Notes: generated from the letters alone by a model not told the origin. A DNA stretch of 64,000 bases from an uncultured Bacteroidales bacterium (GCA_903877385.1 CAIRDP010000054.1:186001-250000), one strand, 5' to 3'; shown: positions 47,453 through 56,981, numbered from the stretch's first letter. Numbers and translations are program-made.

Positions 47453-48307
47453 ATGATAGTTTCCATCAGTGGTGCAGGCGGATTTATCGGCAAAGCCCTC
47501 ACGAATGCTTTTTATGCAAAAGGATGGTCTGTTAAACCCATCAGCCGGGAATCGTTAAGCATGACAGATGAGGACTTCAGAAATTCAAAAATAGAGGGTT
47601 GTGATATGGTCATTAACCTTGCCGGAGCGAATATCTCAAAGCGATGGACCAAGGATTACAAAAAGGAGATCCTCGAAAGCCGGGTCCATGCGACACGAAA
47701 AATTGTTTCTTCCATACTTGCCTGTTCACAACCCCCTAAACTGTTTATCTCTGTTTCAGGAACCGATATTTACGACAGCATAAATACCCATGACGAAAAC
47801 AGCACTTCCTTTGCCGGAAATTTTCTTGGAAATGTATGCAGGGAGTGGGAAACAGAGGCATTAAAGGCTTCCTCTAAGCTAAGGGTTGTTATTCCGAGAA
47901 TGGGCATGGTACTGGGTGATGGAGGAGCATTGGATAAAATGTATCCCGCTTTCAGCCTCGGACTCGGTGCGAAAATCGGCAAAGGCAATCAGGTAATTTC
48001 CTTTATCCATATCAAGGACCTGGTGAATGCTTTCATCTTCATTATTGAACAGGAGTCCCTCAAGGGCCCGGTAAATCTTGTGAGTCCGTACCCTGTCACA
48101 AACGCCGAATTCAGTTCGACCCTTGGCAAGGCCCTCAAACAGCCTGTTTTCCTGGCTATCCCTGGAAAAATCCTGAAATTGCTATACGGCGAAGGCTCCG
48201 TTCTTCTACTCGAAAGCCACAAAGTCCTTCCCGGAAAACTTAATTCCACCGGCTTCCGTTTCAATTACCCTACCATTACGAACGCCCTCTCCAACCTGTT
48301 CGGTTAA
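47453..48307 (+). CDS. TIGR01777-family NAD(P)-dependent epimerase
   Basis: 284 residues. Short-chain dehydrogenase/reductase fold with the Rossmann glycine motif SISGAGGFIGKALTNAF near 4-20, NLAGANISKRWT (near 55), and the family pattern ISVSGTDIYDS in place of the usual YxxxK site. The C-terminal substrate domain contains NLVSPYPVTNAEFSSTLGKAL. This is the YfcH / SDR39U1-type group, whose substrate is not known. It is divergent from mutA and convergent with the S46 peptidase. Confidence 0.88.
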   Translation: MIVSISGAGGFIGKALTNAFYAKGWSVKPISRESLSMTDEDFRNSKIEGCDMVINLAGANISKRWTKDYKKEILESRVHATRKIVSSILACSQPPKLFISVSGTDIYDSINTHDENSTSFAGNFLGNVCREWETEALKASSKLRVVIPRMGMVLGDGGALDKMYPAFSLGLGAKIGKGNQVISFIHIKDLVNAFIFIIEQESLKGPVNLVSPYPVTNAEFSSTLGKALKQPVFLAIPGKILKLLYGEGSVLLLESHKVLPGKLNSTGFRFNYPTITNALSNLFG

Positions 48308-48325
48308 TCCCTTGCGAACAGAACC

Positions 48326-50488
48326 TTACTTAAGCAGTTTCATTTCATTGATAAGCCTTTGGGCCCCCGCAAACCGATCAATGATAAACAGACAGTACCT
48401 GATATCCAGAACAATATTCCTGCATTGGTCAGGATCATACTGAAGGTCACTCATCGTCCCTTCCCAGTTCCTGTCGAAATTCAGGCCTATCAGGCTGCCG
48501 TTACCATCAAGGACAGGGCTTCCCGAATTGCCTCCCGTGGTATGGTTTGAGGCTGTATATGCCACATGCATTGTCCCGTCCTTATCGGCATACTGCCCGA
48601 AATCCCTATTGATAATCAGCTCCTTAAGCCTGGGTTCCACAACATAATCATAAATGTCGGGATTTTCTTTCTGAAGTATCCCCTTTACCGTGGTATAATA
48701 TTGATAATTTACCGCATCGGCCGGGCTGTAATCATCCACTTTTCCATAGGCAATGCGCAGGGATGAGTTTGCATCGGGATAAAAGGTTTTACCGGCCTGG
48801 TAAAGCATCAGGCCTTCAGTGTATACTCTTTGCAGGCTGTCGATAGTCCTGCTTATCTCAAGGTTCACGGGGCTCACCTTTTTATCCATGACAGCTGCTG
48901 CGGATGCAGACAGAAGGAATGCCGGGTCATTGCCAAGTTTTTTAATGTTTTTTGCCCTGGGGTCCGAAAGTATCTTCAGTATCTTTGAACAGTCGGCAAA
49001 CACCGACGTTTCATACAGCCTGCTCACATATCCTTCCCAGTTCCCGTGATACTTTGACTCCACCTGCGTAAAATAGCCAGGTTTAAACGCCGGATCCATG
49101 TCGCTGGATATCATCGAAAGCAGCTCAGCAGCAACCCTGCAGTCAACTTTCTGCTGATAGTCCTTGAAAAATGAAAGTGTTGCAGCTTTCAGTTTCATCG
49201 CACTTGCTTCAAGATCGGCTTCCTTTACATCTTTTTGTGCCGATAGCTTTACAATATCCTTGAACCCGCCCGAAAATTTAAGCAGTTCTATCCCCTGGAA
49301 GCCTTCTGTAATGTAAATGCCTGCAAGGTCATACGGATAGTACCGCTTGTATGCAGCCTCAGAAACCTGTATGAGGTTTCCGTATTTTTTGGCCCTGTCC
49401 GGGTTAGCATTGGCCCAGGCAATAAACCCCTTCTCCAGTTCCTGCTTCAGGCCCAGGGTGTTGAGGCGCTTCACACCTTTGCTTTCGCCTATCATTTTTT
49501 TCCAGCCATTGGCTATCCCGGCCCGCTTTGAGGCATACTGTATCCTTGTCCTGGTGTCGGAGGACATTGCTGCCTCTATAATATCAAGCCTTCTCTGCCT
49601 GAATGCCACTTTCACCGGGTTCTCCTTGAATGCGATCAGGTCTGTACCAAAGGATGTGAGATATTCTTTCGTAGTCCCCGGGAAACCGAAAACCATAGTA
49701 AAGTCACCTTTTTCCACTCCCCTGATGGAAACCGAAAGGAACTTTCTGGGTTTATATGGAACATTGTCTTTTGAGTAATCCGCGGGTTTATTATCCCTGG
49801 AGGCATAGATCCTGAAAATGGAAAAATCGCCCGTATGCCTGGGCCAGGCCCAGTTATCCGTATCGCCCCCGAAACTTCCTATATTGGCAGGAGGAGCGCC
49901 AACAAGCCGTATATCCTTAAATACCTCATTGATAAAGAGGAAATACTGGTTGCCGTAATAAAAGGGTTTGATTTTTGCTTCATAGCCCGTACCTTTCACT
50001 GCATCTTTTTCAATTCTGTCGGTGTTCTTTTTTATCATAGCCGCACGTTCCTGCTCACTCATGGCAGGGGTAACATTTTCAAGGACTTTATTGCTCACGT
50101 CTTCCATCCTGATAAGAAAAGTAACGGTAAGTCCCGGGTTCGGCAGTTCCTCTTCCATGGAACCCGACCAGAAACCTTTGGTCAGGTAGTCATGCTCCAG
50201 GCTGCTTTGCCTTTGGATAGAGCCAAAACCGCAGTGGTGGTTTGTAAGAAGCAGGCCGCTCTCCGATACCAGCACCCCCGTACATCCTCCTCCGAACTGA
50301 ACCACGGCATCTTTCAGGGAAGAGTGATTTATACTGTAAATATCGTCGGCGCCCAGTTTCAATCCCTTCTTCTGCATTTCACTGATGATGCTGTTGAGGA
50401 CGACAGGCGGCCATAATCCTTCTTCGGCCATCATTACCAATGGCAACAGGCTCATAAGGGCCAGGATTAACAGTATGGATTTTCTCAT
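48326..50488 (-). CDS. S46-family dipeptidyl-peptidase (DPP11-like)
   Basis: 720 residues with signal peptide MRKSILLILALMSLLPLVMMA. S46 enzymes remove N-terminal dipeptides in the periplasm. The catalytic His is in GLLLTNHHCGFGSIQ near 80-94, the Asp in the NWAWPRHTGDFS region near 220, and the Ser in TGGNSGSPVLDGNGS near 650-664. A few residues later, LIGLNFDRNWEG carries Arg at the position that in Porphyromonas DPP11 selects acidic P1 residues (Gly in DPP7), so Asp/Glu specificity is predicted. Last gene of the operon that starts with dNK at 53816; 7 nt after trmB. Confidence 0.93.
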   Translation of the reverse strand: MRKSILLILALMSLLPLVMMAEEGLWPPVVLNSIISEMQKKGLKLGADDIYSINHSSLKDAVVQFGGGCTGVLVSESGLLLTNHHCGFGSIQRQSSLEHDYLTKGFWSGSMEEELPNPGLTVTFLIRMEDVSNKVLENVTPAMSEQERAAMIKKNTDRIEKDAVKGTGYEAKIKPFYYGNQYFLFINEVFKDIRLVGAPPANIGSFGGDTDNWAWPRHTGDFSIFRIYASRDNKPADYSKDNVPYKPRKFLSVSIRGVEKGDFTMVFGFPGTTKEYLTSFGTDLIAFKENPVKVAFRQRRLDIIEAAMSSDTRTRIQYASKRAGIANGWKKMIGESKGVKRLNTLGLKQELEKGFIAWANANPDRAKKYGNLIQVSEAAYKRYYPYDLAGIYITEGFQGIELLKFSGGFKDIVKLSAQKDVKEADLEASAMKLKAATLSFFKDYQQKVDCRVAAELLSMISSDMDPAFKPGYFTQVESKYHGNWEGYVSRLYETSVFADCSKILKILSDPRAKNIKKLGNDPAFLLSASAAAVMDKKVSPVNLEISRTIDSLQRVYTEGLMLYQAGKTFYPDANSSLRIAYGKVDDYSPADAVNYQYYTTVKGILQKENPDIYDYVVEPRLKELIINRDFGQYADKDGTMHVAYTASNHTTGGNSGSPVLDGNGSLIGLNFDRNWEGTMSDLQYDPDQCRNIVLDIRYCLFIIDRFAGAQRLINEMKLLK

Positions 50489-50495
50489 AAGGTGT

Positions 50496-51164
50496 TTATT
50501 TGCTGTTTTTAAAACTGAACCTGAGGTAACAGATCTTTTTACCCATTTCCAGCCACATTTGTTCGTAATAGGTCTGAATTGTAATCACATCTTCGGTTGT
50601 ACCTGAATGGTAAAGGTCGTCTGTTTTAAACCCAAGCTCATGGCCGTTTTCATGAATACCATTCAGTGTGAAATCAAAGAAATCCCTGCTGTCGGTTTTC
50701 AGGAAGACCTGGCCATTGGGGCTGATGACATTCATATATTTTCCGAGGAAACGGTTGGATGTGAGGCGCTGATTCTTTTTCTTCGGCTGGGGGTCGGGGA
50801 AAGTGATCCATATACCTGAGACCTCCCCACTATCGAAAAAATATTCGATATGATCGACCATGCTCCTGATAAATGCCACATTCCCCAGTTTCTCCTCCAT
50901 GACTGTCTTGCACCCTCTCCAAAGGCGGGCGCCTTTCACATCTATTCCTATAAAGTTTATTTCGGGATGAGCTTTTGCAAGTCCGACTGTGTATTCACCT
51001 TTTCCGCAACCAAGCTCCAGGATGATCGGGTTGGAGTTAAGGAAGAACTTTTCATTCCAGTGGCCTTTTAGGGCAAATGCATTGCCGAGTTCATGATACC
51101 TGAATTGGAAAAGAAACGGGAAGGTGAGATTTTCCTTAAAATGGATCAGCTTTTTTTTAGGCAC
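50496..51164 (-). CDS. trmB: tRNA (guanine-N7)-methyltransferase
   Basis: 222 residues from a GTG start. Methylates G46 in the variable loop of tRNA. Motif I LELGCGKGEYTVGLAKA near 48-64, NFIGIDVKGARLWRG near 70-84, the catalytic-region ITFPDPQPKKKNQRLTSNRF and an FLKTDSRDFFDF tail. The length is normal. It is 9 nt downstream of the HU/SPOR gene and 7 nt before the S46 peptidase. Confidence 0.95.
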   Translation of the reverse strand: MPKKKLIHFKENLTFPFLFQFRYHELGNAFALKGHWNEKFFLNSNPIILELGCGKGEYTVGLAKAHPEINFIGIDVKGARLWRGCKTVMEEKLGNVAFIRSMVDHIEYFFDSGEVSGIWITFPDPQPKKKNQRLTSNRFLGKYMNVISPNGQVFLKTDSRDFFDFTLNGIHENGHELGFKTDDLYHSGTTEDVITIQTYYEQMWLEMGKKICYLRFSFKNSK

Positions 51165-51173
51165 GTCGAAGTA

Positions 51174-52394
51174 CTATTTTGCGAGCAGCCAGGCGCCAGA
51201 GAATCCATTGGACCTGGCTTCACTGAGAAGACTTTCGGCGGATTTCTGCTTGCCGGCCGAGGTGATTGCAACCCTGTAAAGACCGGTCCTGGAACGATCG
51301 TAAATTCCTGCATTCAGACCTTTGGAAGTGGCATCCTGAACACATTTCAAAGCATTTTCACGCACTTTAAAAGCCCCGATGATAATGGCTATTCCATCGC
51401 TCTTATTAATGGGGGCAAGCGATTCAGACGAATGGGTTACCGAAGCATGGGTTGCTGAAGCATGAATTTCCGGGGCATGGGTTTCGGAAAACGAGGTCAG
51501 TGATTTCTCATCAATATCGGGAACCATCAATGGGTTCGCCGTTTTATTATCGCCGGTGAGGGAGTTATTGTCTGAAATCCTGTCGGCCGTCTGCTTTGCT
51601 GAATTCACAAGCATGTCCATATCCGGGTCAGTTGAAGGCCTTGCCACAGGGACGGAAGATGCTGCAGTTTCGCTGAACATCGAAGGGATTGCTCCGAAAT
51701 CGTAATTGATCTCGGGCCCGTGTGCAGGCGCTTCCTTTTTTTCAACCAGCGAGGATGCAGAGAAACGTGAGAAGACCGAACTGAGAATACCTGCATTGTT
51801 TACCGAGGGATTCCTGAGCTTGTCGTACTGGGTTATTCCGATGATAGCCGCCGCCCCTATAGGGATTGCAAGCATGGCAGCCCATTTAAGCGAGCGTGGA
51901 AATTGTTTCCTGGGAGCCGAAATATCCCTCTGCTGGGGAACGAGAACTTTTTCGAACCTGTCGGAGTATGAATTCCTGCTTACGGGAGGTGATACAAAGG
52001 ACTGAAGGCCGAATGCATCGGGTAAAAGATTGTGGTCTTTTGCCTGTTCGAACTGTAGCGTCCCTTCCCTGCCGGCAAACAGCCTGCCAACTTCGGGAAT
52101 GATAAAGGACTTGCCGCTTTTCAGGTTATGCCTGATGTTTGTTACCAGCTCATTCACAAGAGCCAGTGCATCGGCATAGGAAACCCCTTCATCGGTCACT
52201 AAACGGTTACACAGCAAACCGTCGTTCTGCTTAAGGTTTATATTGAACAGAATTTTCTTTGACGGAGGGATAAATGTATGGCTAACCGGATCAATCCTTG
52301 CAGGGGCATAATTGCCTATAAAACCTCCATAACCGGGAAGTATTACACAATCATGTTCTTCCAATAAACGGGAAATCATTATCCGCACATCCAT
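51174..52394 (-). CDS. CCDC81-type HU domain and SPOR domain membrane protein
   Basis: 406 residues. The N-terminus (about 1-120) is two HU-like halves: CVILPGYGGFIGNYAPARID, LVTDEGVSYADALALV and SGKSFIIPEVGRLF. A single TM segment LKWAAMLAIPIGAAAIIGI near 168-186 is followed by a low-complexity H/T/S region (VTHSSESLAP, ATHASVTH). A C-terminal SPOR domain (ending in SLLSEARSNGFSGAWLLA) binds denuded glycan at division sites. It is therefore a type II membrane protein with the HU part in the cytoplasm, a likely link between septal peptidoglycan and an intracellular partner. Between kdsB (48 nt) and trmB (9 nt). Confidence 0.88.
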   Translation of the reverse strand: MDVRIMISRLLEEHDCVILPGYGGFIGNYAPARIDPVSHTFIPPSKKILFNINLKQNDGLLCNRLVTDEGVSYADALALVNELVTNIRHNLKSGKSFIIPEVGRLFAGREGTLQFEQAKDHNLLPDAFGLQSFVSPPVSRNSYSDRFEKVLVPQQRDISAPRKQFPRSLKWAAMLAIPIGAAAIIGITQYDKLRNPSVNNAGILSSVFSRFSASSLVEKKEAPAHGPEINYDFGAIPSMFSETAASSVPVARPSTDPDMDMLVNSAKQTADRISDNNSLTGDNKTANPLMVPDIDEKSLTSFSETHAPEIHASATHASVTHSSESLAPINKSDGIAIIIGAFKVRENALKCVQDATSKGLNAGIYDRSRTGLYRVAITSAGKQKSAESLLSEARSNGFSGAWLLAK

Positions 52395-52442
52395 AATTAC
52401 AAAAATGCTTGCTGCGAAGATACGTAAATGGGGCTTGCCCCT

Positions 52443-53189
52443 TTATTTCCTGTTAGTAAGTTTTAATAAATCGGCAGGAGTGTCAACGGCAATACTTTCA
52501 AAACCGGTTTCCTTCAGGATCACTTCATACCCGTTCTCAAGCCACCTGAGCTGTTCAAGGGATTCTGCCGCCTCAAGGGCCGAAGGGGGCAACTGCACGA
52601 TCTTCATCAGGACATCGGGCCTGTAACCATATATACCGATATGTTTAAAGAAACTGAAATGTTCAGTCCATGTCGCCGCTTCCCTGTCCCTGATAAAAGG
52701 AATTGCAGCACGGCTGAAGCATAAAGCCCTTCCACCGGCAGCGGTGAGCACTTTAACCACGTTGGGATTGAACAGCTCATCCCCGGAACTTATCTTTTTC
52801 ATCAGTGAGGCAATCATTGTTCCCGCTGAATCAAAACAGCTTATCAACTGGGTGATCTGCCCAGGTTGAATATAAGGCTCATCGCCCTGTATGTTTACAA
52901 TCACATCGAATTCCCGGCGGTTCTCCCTGAATTCCCGGCAGACTTCGCTGCACCTTTCCGTTCCGCTTTTATGATGCCCCGATGTCATCATGGCCCTGCC
53001 TCCGAAAGCCAGTACATGTTTTTCAATTCTCTGGTCATCGGTGGCAACAACGACTTCATCAAGCCCGGGGCATGATGTGGCCTGTTCGTAAACCCTGAGT
53101 ATCATGCTTTTTCCGTCGATTACAGCCAGGGGCTTGCCCGGGAACCTCGTCGAAGAATAGCGTGCCGGTATAACACCAAGAACTTTCAT
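52443..53189 (-). CDS. kdsB: 3-deoxy-manno-octulosonate cytidylyltransferase
   Basis: 248 residues. Activates Kdo with CTP for lipid A-Kdo assembly. VIPARYSSTRFPGKPLAVI near 6-24 is the nucleotide-binding signature, with VVATDDQRIEK, TGSHKSGTER-like TSGHHKSGTERCSEV and VNIQGDEPYI downstream. The protein is a normal length. Downstream of dNK by 12 nt. Confidence 0.95.
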   Translation of the reverse strand: MKVLGVIPARYSSTRFPGKPLAVIDGKSMILRVYEQATSCPGLDEVVVATDDQRIEKHVLAFGGRAMMTSGHHKSGTERCSEVCREFRENRREFDVIVNIQGDEPYIQPGQITQLISCFDSAGTMIASLMKKISSGDELFNPNVVKVLTAAGGRALCFSRAAIPFIRDREAATWTEHFSFFKHIGIYGYRPDVLMKIVQLPPSALEAAESLEQLRWLENGYEVILKETGFESIAVDTPADLLKLTNRK

Positions 53190-53201
53190 ATGAACCAGGA
53201 T

Positions 53202-53816
53202 CTAAAACAATCCATGAAGTTCGGCATTGACCTTGTCGATGACAACGTCAAGATGCTCGGTGTTTTCATTGACTTTCAGATTGTCGACATCGATAAAAAG
53301 GATTTTCGAGAGATTGTAACTTTCCACCCATTCCTCGTACATGTCGTTGAGGTTTTTAAGGTAATCTATGCGGATGGCACTCTCGTATTCCCTTCCCCGT
53401 TTCTGGATCTGGCTTACCAGTGTGGGCACACTTGCCCTAAGGTAAATGATCAGATCGGGAGGTTTTATCAGGGAACTTATAAGTTCGAACAAAGATTTGT
53501 AGTTCTCAAAATCCCGGGTGCTCATCAGGTTCATTGAATGCAGGTTTGGAGCGAAGATGTATGCATCTTCATAAATGGTGCGGTCCTGGATTATCGTTTT
53601 TCCCGACTTCCTGATCTCAATGATATGTCTGAAACGGCTATTAAGGAAATAAACCTGAAGATTAAACGACCATCTTTGCATATCTTCATAAAAACTATGA
53701 AGGTAAGGATTGGTATCAACGTCCTCATAATGTGCTTCCCATTTCAGGTTTTTGGCCAGAAGGCTGGTCAGCGTTGTTTTTCCTGAACCTATATTTCCAG
53801 CAATGGCAATATGCAT
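53202..53816 (-). CDS. deoxynucleoside kinase (dNK family)
   Basis: 204 residues. Phosphorylates deoxyadenosine/deoxyguanosine or related nucleosides, for salvage. P-loop AGNIGSGKTTLTSLLA near 5-20, then YEDVDTNPYLHSFYED, the ERS/DRT-like IIQDRTIYEDAYIFA and the lid PPDLIIYLRASVPTLVSQIQ followed by KRGREYE. The substrate cannot be told from sequence alone. First gene of dNK-kdsB-HU/SPOR-trmB-S46, with a good promoter. Confidence 0.92.
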   Translation of the reverse strand: MHIAIAGNIGSGKTTLTSLLAKNLKWEAHYEDVDTNPYLHSFYEDMQRWSFNLQVYFLNSRFRHIIEIRKSGKTIIQDRTIYEDAYIFAPNLHSMNLMSTRDFENYKSLFELISSLIKPPDLIIYLRASVPTLVSQIQKRGREYESAIRIDYLKNLNDMYEEWVESYNLSKILFIDVDNLKVNENTEHLDVVIDKVNAELHGLF

Positions 53817-53833
53817 AAATCGGAATTTACTGT

Positions 53834-53865
53834 CAAACCTACATGAATTTTATGAACTGGACAAA
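53834..53865 (-). promoter_or_regulatory. promoter of the dNK operon (TTTG / TAGGTTTG)
   Basis: On the minus strand TTTG (53865-53862) and TAGGTTTG (53841-53834) are 20 bp apart, with the dNK ATG 17 nt downstream of the -7 box. It would drive the five-gene operon to the S46 peptidase. Confidence 0.5.
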
Positions 53866-53903
53866 TACAATGATAAATTTCGAAAAGCCTGTCAATTTAT
53901 TAA

Positions 53904-53930
53904 ACCCGGGGGATGTTCCGGGGCCCGGGT
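53904..53930 (-). terminator. possible terminator after the GH3 gene
   Basis: ACCCGGG (53904-53910) and CCCGGGT (53924-53930) are a 7-bp inverted repeat around a GC-rich loop. On the minus strand it is followed by TTAATAAATT, a weak T-tract. It lies 24-50 nt after the GH3 stop codon and before the dNK promoter. Confidence 0.4.
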
Positions 53931-53953
53931 ACGATTATCCTTTAAAAGGATGT

Positions 53954-55492
53954 TTAAGGGGACTTATAATCACTGCTGTCAACCGATACCAATGCAAGTA
54001 TCTCCTCCACATAAGTCCTGTCATTCGCAAGACGCGGAACTTTATTTTGTCCTCCAAGTTTTCCTTTCAGCTTCAGCCATTTGTAAAATGTGCCTGCAGG
54101 AATAATATGGATCTGTGGTTCACCGAGTAAAAGATCATGGTACCTCTTGGCCTCGTAATCGGAATTCAGGGATTTTAATGCGTTATCGAGTGTTTCGGTG
54201 AAGAACCCGAGATCCTCGGGCTTTTTCTCAAACTCTATCAGCCATTGGTGAGCCCCTCTTTGCTCATTGTAATAAACCGGGGCTGCGGTGAATTCAAATA
54301 TTTGCGCATTACACTTTTTGCATGCAACTGACAGTGCTTTTTCAGCATTATCAATGATGAGCTCCTCGCCGAATGCATTGATGAAGTTCTTTGTACGACC
54401 CGTTATCTGTATACGGTAGGGGCTTACCGAGGTGAATTTCACGGTATCGCCCAGCATATACCTCCATAAACCCGCGTTGGTTGTAATAACAACAGCATAA
54501 TTAACACCGGGTTTCACCTCGTTCAGGGCGATCACTTTTGAGGTATCAAAACTGCCGTCTTCAAGAGGAATAAATTCATAAAAGATCCCGTAGTCAAGCA
54601 TCAAAAGCATGTCATCTGCCCCAATCCTGTCCTGTATCCCGAAAAATCCTTCGGAGGCATTGTACGTTTCGAGGTAATTAACCTTATCTGAAGGAAGAAT
54701 TCTATTGAATTGTTCACGGTAAGGGATAAAATTCACACCCCCGTGTATGTAGAGTTCAAAATTAGGCCATACTTCAGTCAGGTTTGGTTTCCCGGTAAGT
54801 TCAAGTATTTTACGGAACAGTAACAACGTCCATGAAGGGACCCCCGAAATATTTGTGACATCATGCTGTAAGGTTGCAGCCGCCATTTTTTCAATTTTAG
54901 ACTCCCATTCATCCATCAGCGCTATCGAAAGACCCGGTGTCCTTAGGTATTCAACCCAAACAGGCAAATGCTGTATAAGGATAGCCGAAAGATCACCGAG
55001 ATAATAGGATTCATTATTCACCTCCACGATCTGGTGGGTCCCGCCCATAGCAATAGCCTTACCTGCAAAGAGATTGGTCTCGGGATGATTGTTGCAATAG
55101 ATCGAGAGCAGGTCCTTGCCTCCTTTGAAATGACATTCCTCAAGCGCTTCCTGGCTCACAGGGATGAATTTGCTTTTATCGTTTGTAGTCCCGGATGATT
55201 TGGCAAAGCATTTAATCTCGGTCGGCCAGAGGATATTGTTTTCACCCTGCCTTAACCGGTCGACAAAGGGTTTAAGGGATTCATAATCATTCAGCGGCAA
55301 ACGGCTGCGAAATTCATCATAGGACTGTATCGAACGGAAATCATACCGTTTGCCCCATTCTGTATTTTTGGCAGATACAAGTAGCTTTCTCAGTAACTCC
55401 TGCTGAACTTCCAGGGGATATTTCATGAAAAGCTCGATCTGGTGTATCCGCTTTTTCATCAACCATGAAATAACCGAATTGATCAGGGGCAT
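53954..55492 (-). CDS. GH3-family acyl-adenylate ligase-like protein
   Basis: 512 residues. The GH3 family is best known from plants, where its members conjugate amino acids to auxin or jasmonate; bacterial members are uncharacterised. The adenylation signatures are CFAKSSGTTNDKSKFIPVS near 110-128, YLETYNASEGFFGIQD near 280-295 (with the ATP-binding Glu), DYGIFYEFIPLEDGS and the GRTKNFINAFGEELI motif near 365. All core motifs are intact, so an ATP-dependent ligase is expected. Substrate unknown. Divergent from ackA. Confidence 0.88.
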   Translation of the reverse strand: MPLINSVISWLMKKRIHQIELFMKYPLEVQQELLRKLLVSAKNTEWGKRYDFRSIQSYDEFRSRLPLNDYESLKPFVDRLRQGENNILWPTEIKCFAKSSGTTNDKSKFIPVSQEALEECHFKGGKDLLSIYCNNHPETNLFAGKAIAMGGTHQIVEVNNESYYLGDLSAILIQHLPVWVEYLRTPGLSIALMDEWESKIEKMAAATLQHDVTNISGVPSWTLLLFRKILELTGKPNLTEVWPNFELYIHGGVNFIPYREQFNRILPSDKVNYLETYNASEGFFGIQDRIGADDMLLMLDYGIFYEFIPLEDGSFDTSKVIALNEVKPGVNYAVVITTNAGLWRYMLGDTVKFTSVSPYRIQITGRTKNFINAFGEELIIDNAEKALSVACKKCNAQIFEFTAAPVYYNEQRGAHQWLIEFEKKPEDLGFFTETLDNALKSLNSDYEAKRYHDLLLGEPQIHIIPAGTFYKWLKLKGKLGGQNKVPRLANDRTYVEEILALVSVDSSDYKSP

Positions 55493-55526
55493 GCGCGCAG
55501 AATATTAATTGCAGGAATTTACGGTT

Positions 55527-55534
55527 CAAAAATA
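55527..55534 (-). promoter_or_regulatory. -7 box TATTTTTG for the GH3 gene
   Basis: On the minus strand TATTTTTG lies 34 nt before the GH3 ATG at 55492. No -33 TTTG at the expected position, so medium to low support. Confidence 0.35.
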
Positions 55535-55633
55535 CAACCTTAATTGGGAATACCTAAGCTGAAGGTAAAATAACTTGATCTTTAACAATATAACATTCAC
55601 CATAAAAATTCCTTAATTTTTTTTCGTTTTCTA

Positions 55634-55664
55634 TTTGGAATTATGTATTTTAGTTGTAAGTTTG
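55634..55664 (+). promoter_or_regulatory. promoter of ackA (TTTG / TAAGTTTG)
   Basis: TTTG at 55634-55637 and TAAGTTTG at 55657-55664 are 19 bp apart, an almost ideal Bacteroidota promoter. The start would lie near 55670, giving a 75-nt leader before the ackA ATG at 55746. Confidence 0.65.
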
Positions 55665-55745
55665 TACAACCTAACAATTTCGATTTTTCAGGCGCTTGTG
55701 GCTTGATAATCAAACTAAAAATTACTATAAAAACTTGTTAAAAAC

Positions 55746-56963
55746 ATGAAAATTCTTGTATTAAACTGCGGCAGTTCCTCGATTAAATACAGGTTATTTA
55801 ATATCGGCGACGAAGCCGAACTCTTAGCCAAAGGCTTGCTTGAAAGGATAGGCCTTGAAAAAAGCGAACTCACTCATCAGGTTACAGATAAAGAAAAAGT
55901 GAAGATTGTAAAGCCTATCCCCGATCATCAGGATGGGATTTACCTGATACTTGAAACCCTTAAGCACCCTGAATACGGGCTTATAAAAGATGTGAACGAG
56001 ATAGATGCCGTTGGCCACAGGGTGGTGAACGGAGGTGAAAAATTCAATACCAGCGTTCTTATCAATGCTGAAGTCAAGGAAGGCATTGAGAAATGCATTG
56101 AACTTGCCCCTCTCCACAACCCTGCAAACCTGAAAGGCATATTATCGATGGAAGCTATTCTGCCCCATGTGCCCCAGGTAGCTACATTCGACACATCGTT
56201 TCACCAGACCATGCCTTCCTATGCCTATCTGTATCCCCTGCCTTACGAATATTATGAAAAGTACAGGATAAGGCGTTACGGATACCACGGCACCTCGCAT
56301 CAGTATGTTGGCGAAAAAGCCTGCCGGTATCTTGGAAGAAATTACAAATCCAATAAAATTATCACCTGTCATCTTGGGAATGGTTCATCAATTGCCGCCA
56401 TCAACCAGGGTAAATCTGTCGACACTTCCATGGGGTTCACTCCGGTTGAAGGACTGATGATGGGCACACGCACCGGTGATGTGGATGTTGGTGTATTATT
56501 ATACATAGCCGAAAAAGAAAACCTGAGCATCAAGGACACCAACAACCTCTTTAATAAGCAAAGCGGTGTTTGCGGGATATCAGGCATTTCATACGATATG
56601 CGGGATGTGGAAATGGCCGCCGCCCAGGGTGTTGAGAGGGCACAGCTAGCCCTGGACATGTACGCTTACAGGGTTAAGAAATATATAGGTTCTTACGCTG
56701 CGGCAATGGGAGGCGTTGACCTCATTATTCTTACTGGCGGCATAGGTGAAAATGATTTTGAAACGCGTAAAAGGATACTTCAGGGCCTGGAATTCCTTGG
56801 AGTTGATTTTGATCCTGAACGTAACGACGGGATAAGGGGAAGAGAGGCGATTCTGACGAAACCCGGTTCAAAAGTCCTGGCCATGGTAATGCCCACCAAT
56901 GAAGAACTTGTCATAGCAATCAATACATATAATATTATAGAAAAAGCAGACTTCAGGTTTTAA
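55746..56963 (+). CDS. ackA: acetate kinase
   Basis: 405 residues. Makes ATP from acetyl phosphate in fermentation, or the reverse in acetate activation. ASKHA-fold motifs are present: LNCGSSSIKYRLFN near 5-18, GHRVVNGGEKF near 84-94, FDTSFHQTMP, GTSHQYV, HLGNGSS and the GTRTGDVDVGVLLY stretch near 240. No pta is adjacent. A response regulator begins 18 nt downstream, so it may be co-transcribed. Confidence 0.97.
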   Translation: MKILVLNCGSSSIKYRLFNIGDEAELLAKGLLERIGLEKSELTHQVTDKEKVKIVKPIPDHQDGIYLILETLKHPEYGLIKDVNEIDAVGHRVVNGGEKFNTSVLINAEVKEGIEKCIELAPLHNPANLKGILSMEAILPHVPQVATFDTSFHQTMPSYAYLYPLPYEYYEKYRIRRYGYHGTSHQYVGEKACRYLGRNYKSNKIITCHLGNGSSIAAINQGKSVDTSMGFTPVEGLMMGTRTGDVDVGVLLYIAEKENLSIKDTNNLFNKQSGVCGISGISYDMRDVEMAAAQGVERAQLALDMYAYRVKKYIGSYAAAMGGVDLIILTGGIGENDFETRKRILQGLEFLGVDFDPERNDGIRGREAILTKPGSKVLAMVMPTNEELVIAINTYNIIEKADFRF

Positions 56964-56981
56964 CTTAAACATACATAAATT

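Noticed and set aside
53904-53930. Operator for the dNK operon
   Set aside because: The inverted repeat follows the GH3 stop and sits upstream of the dNK -33 element; a terminator is the simpler reading.
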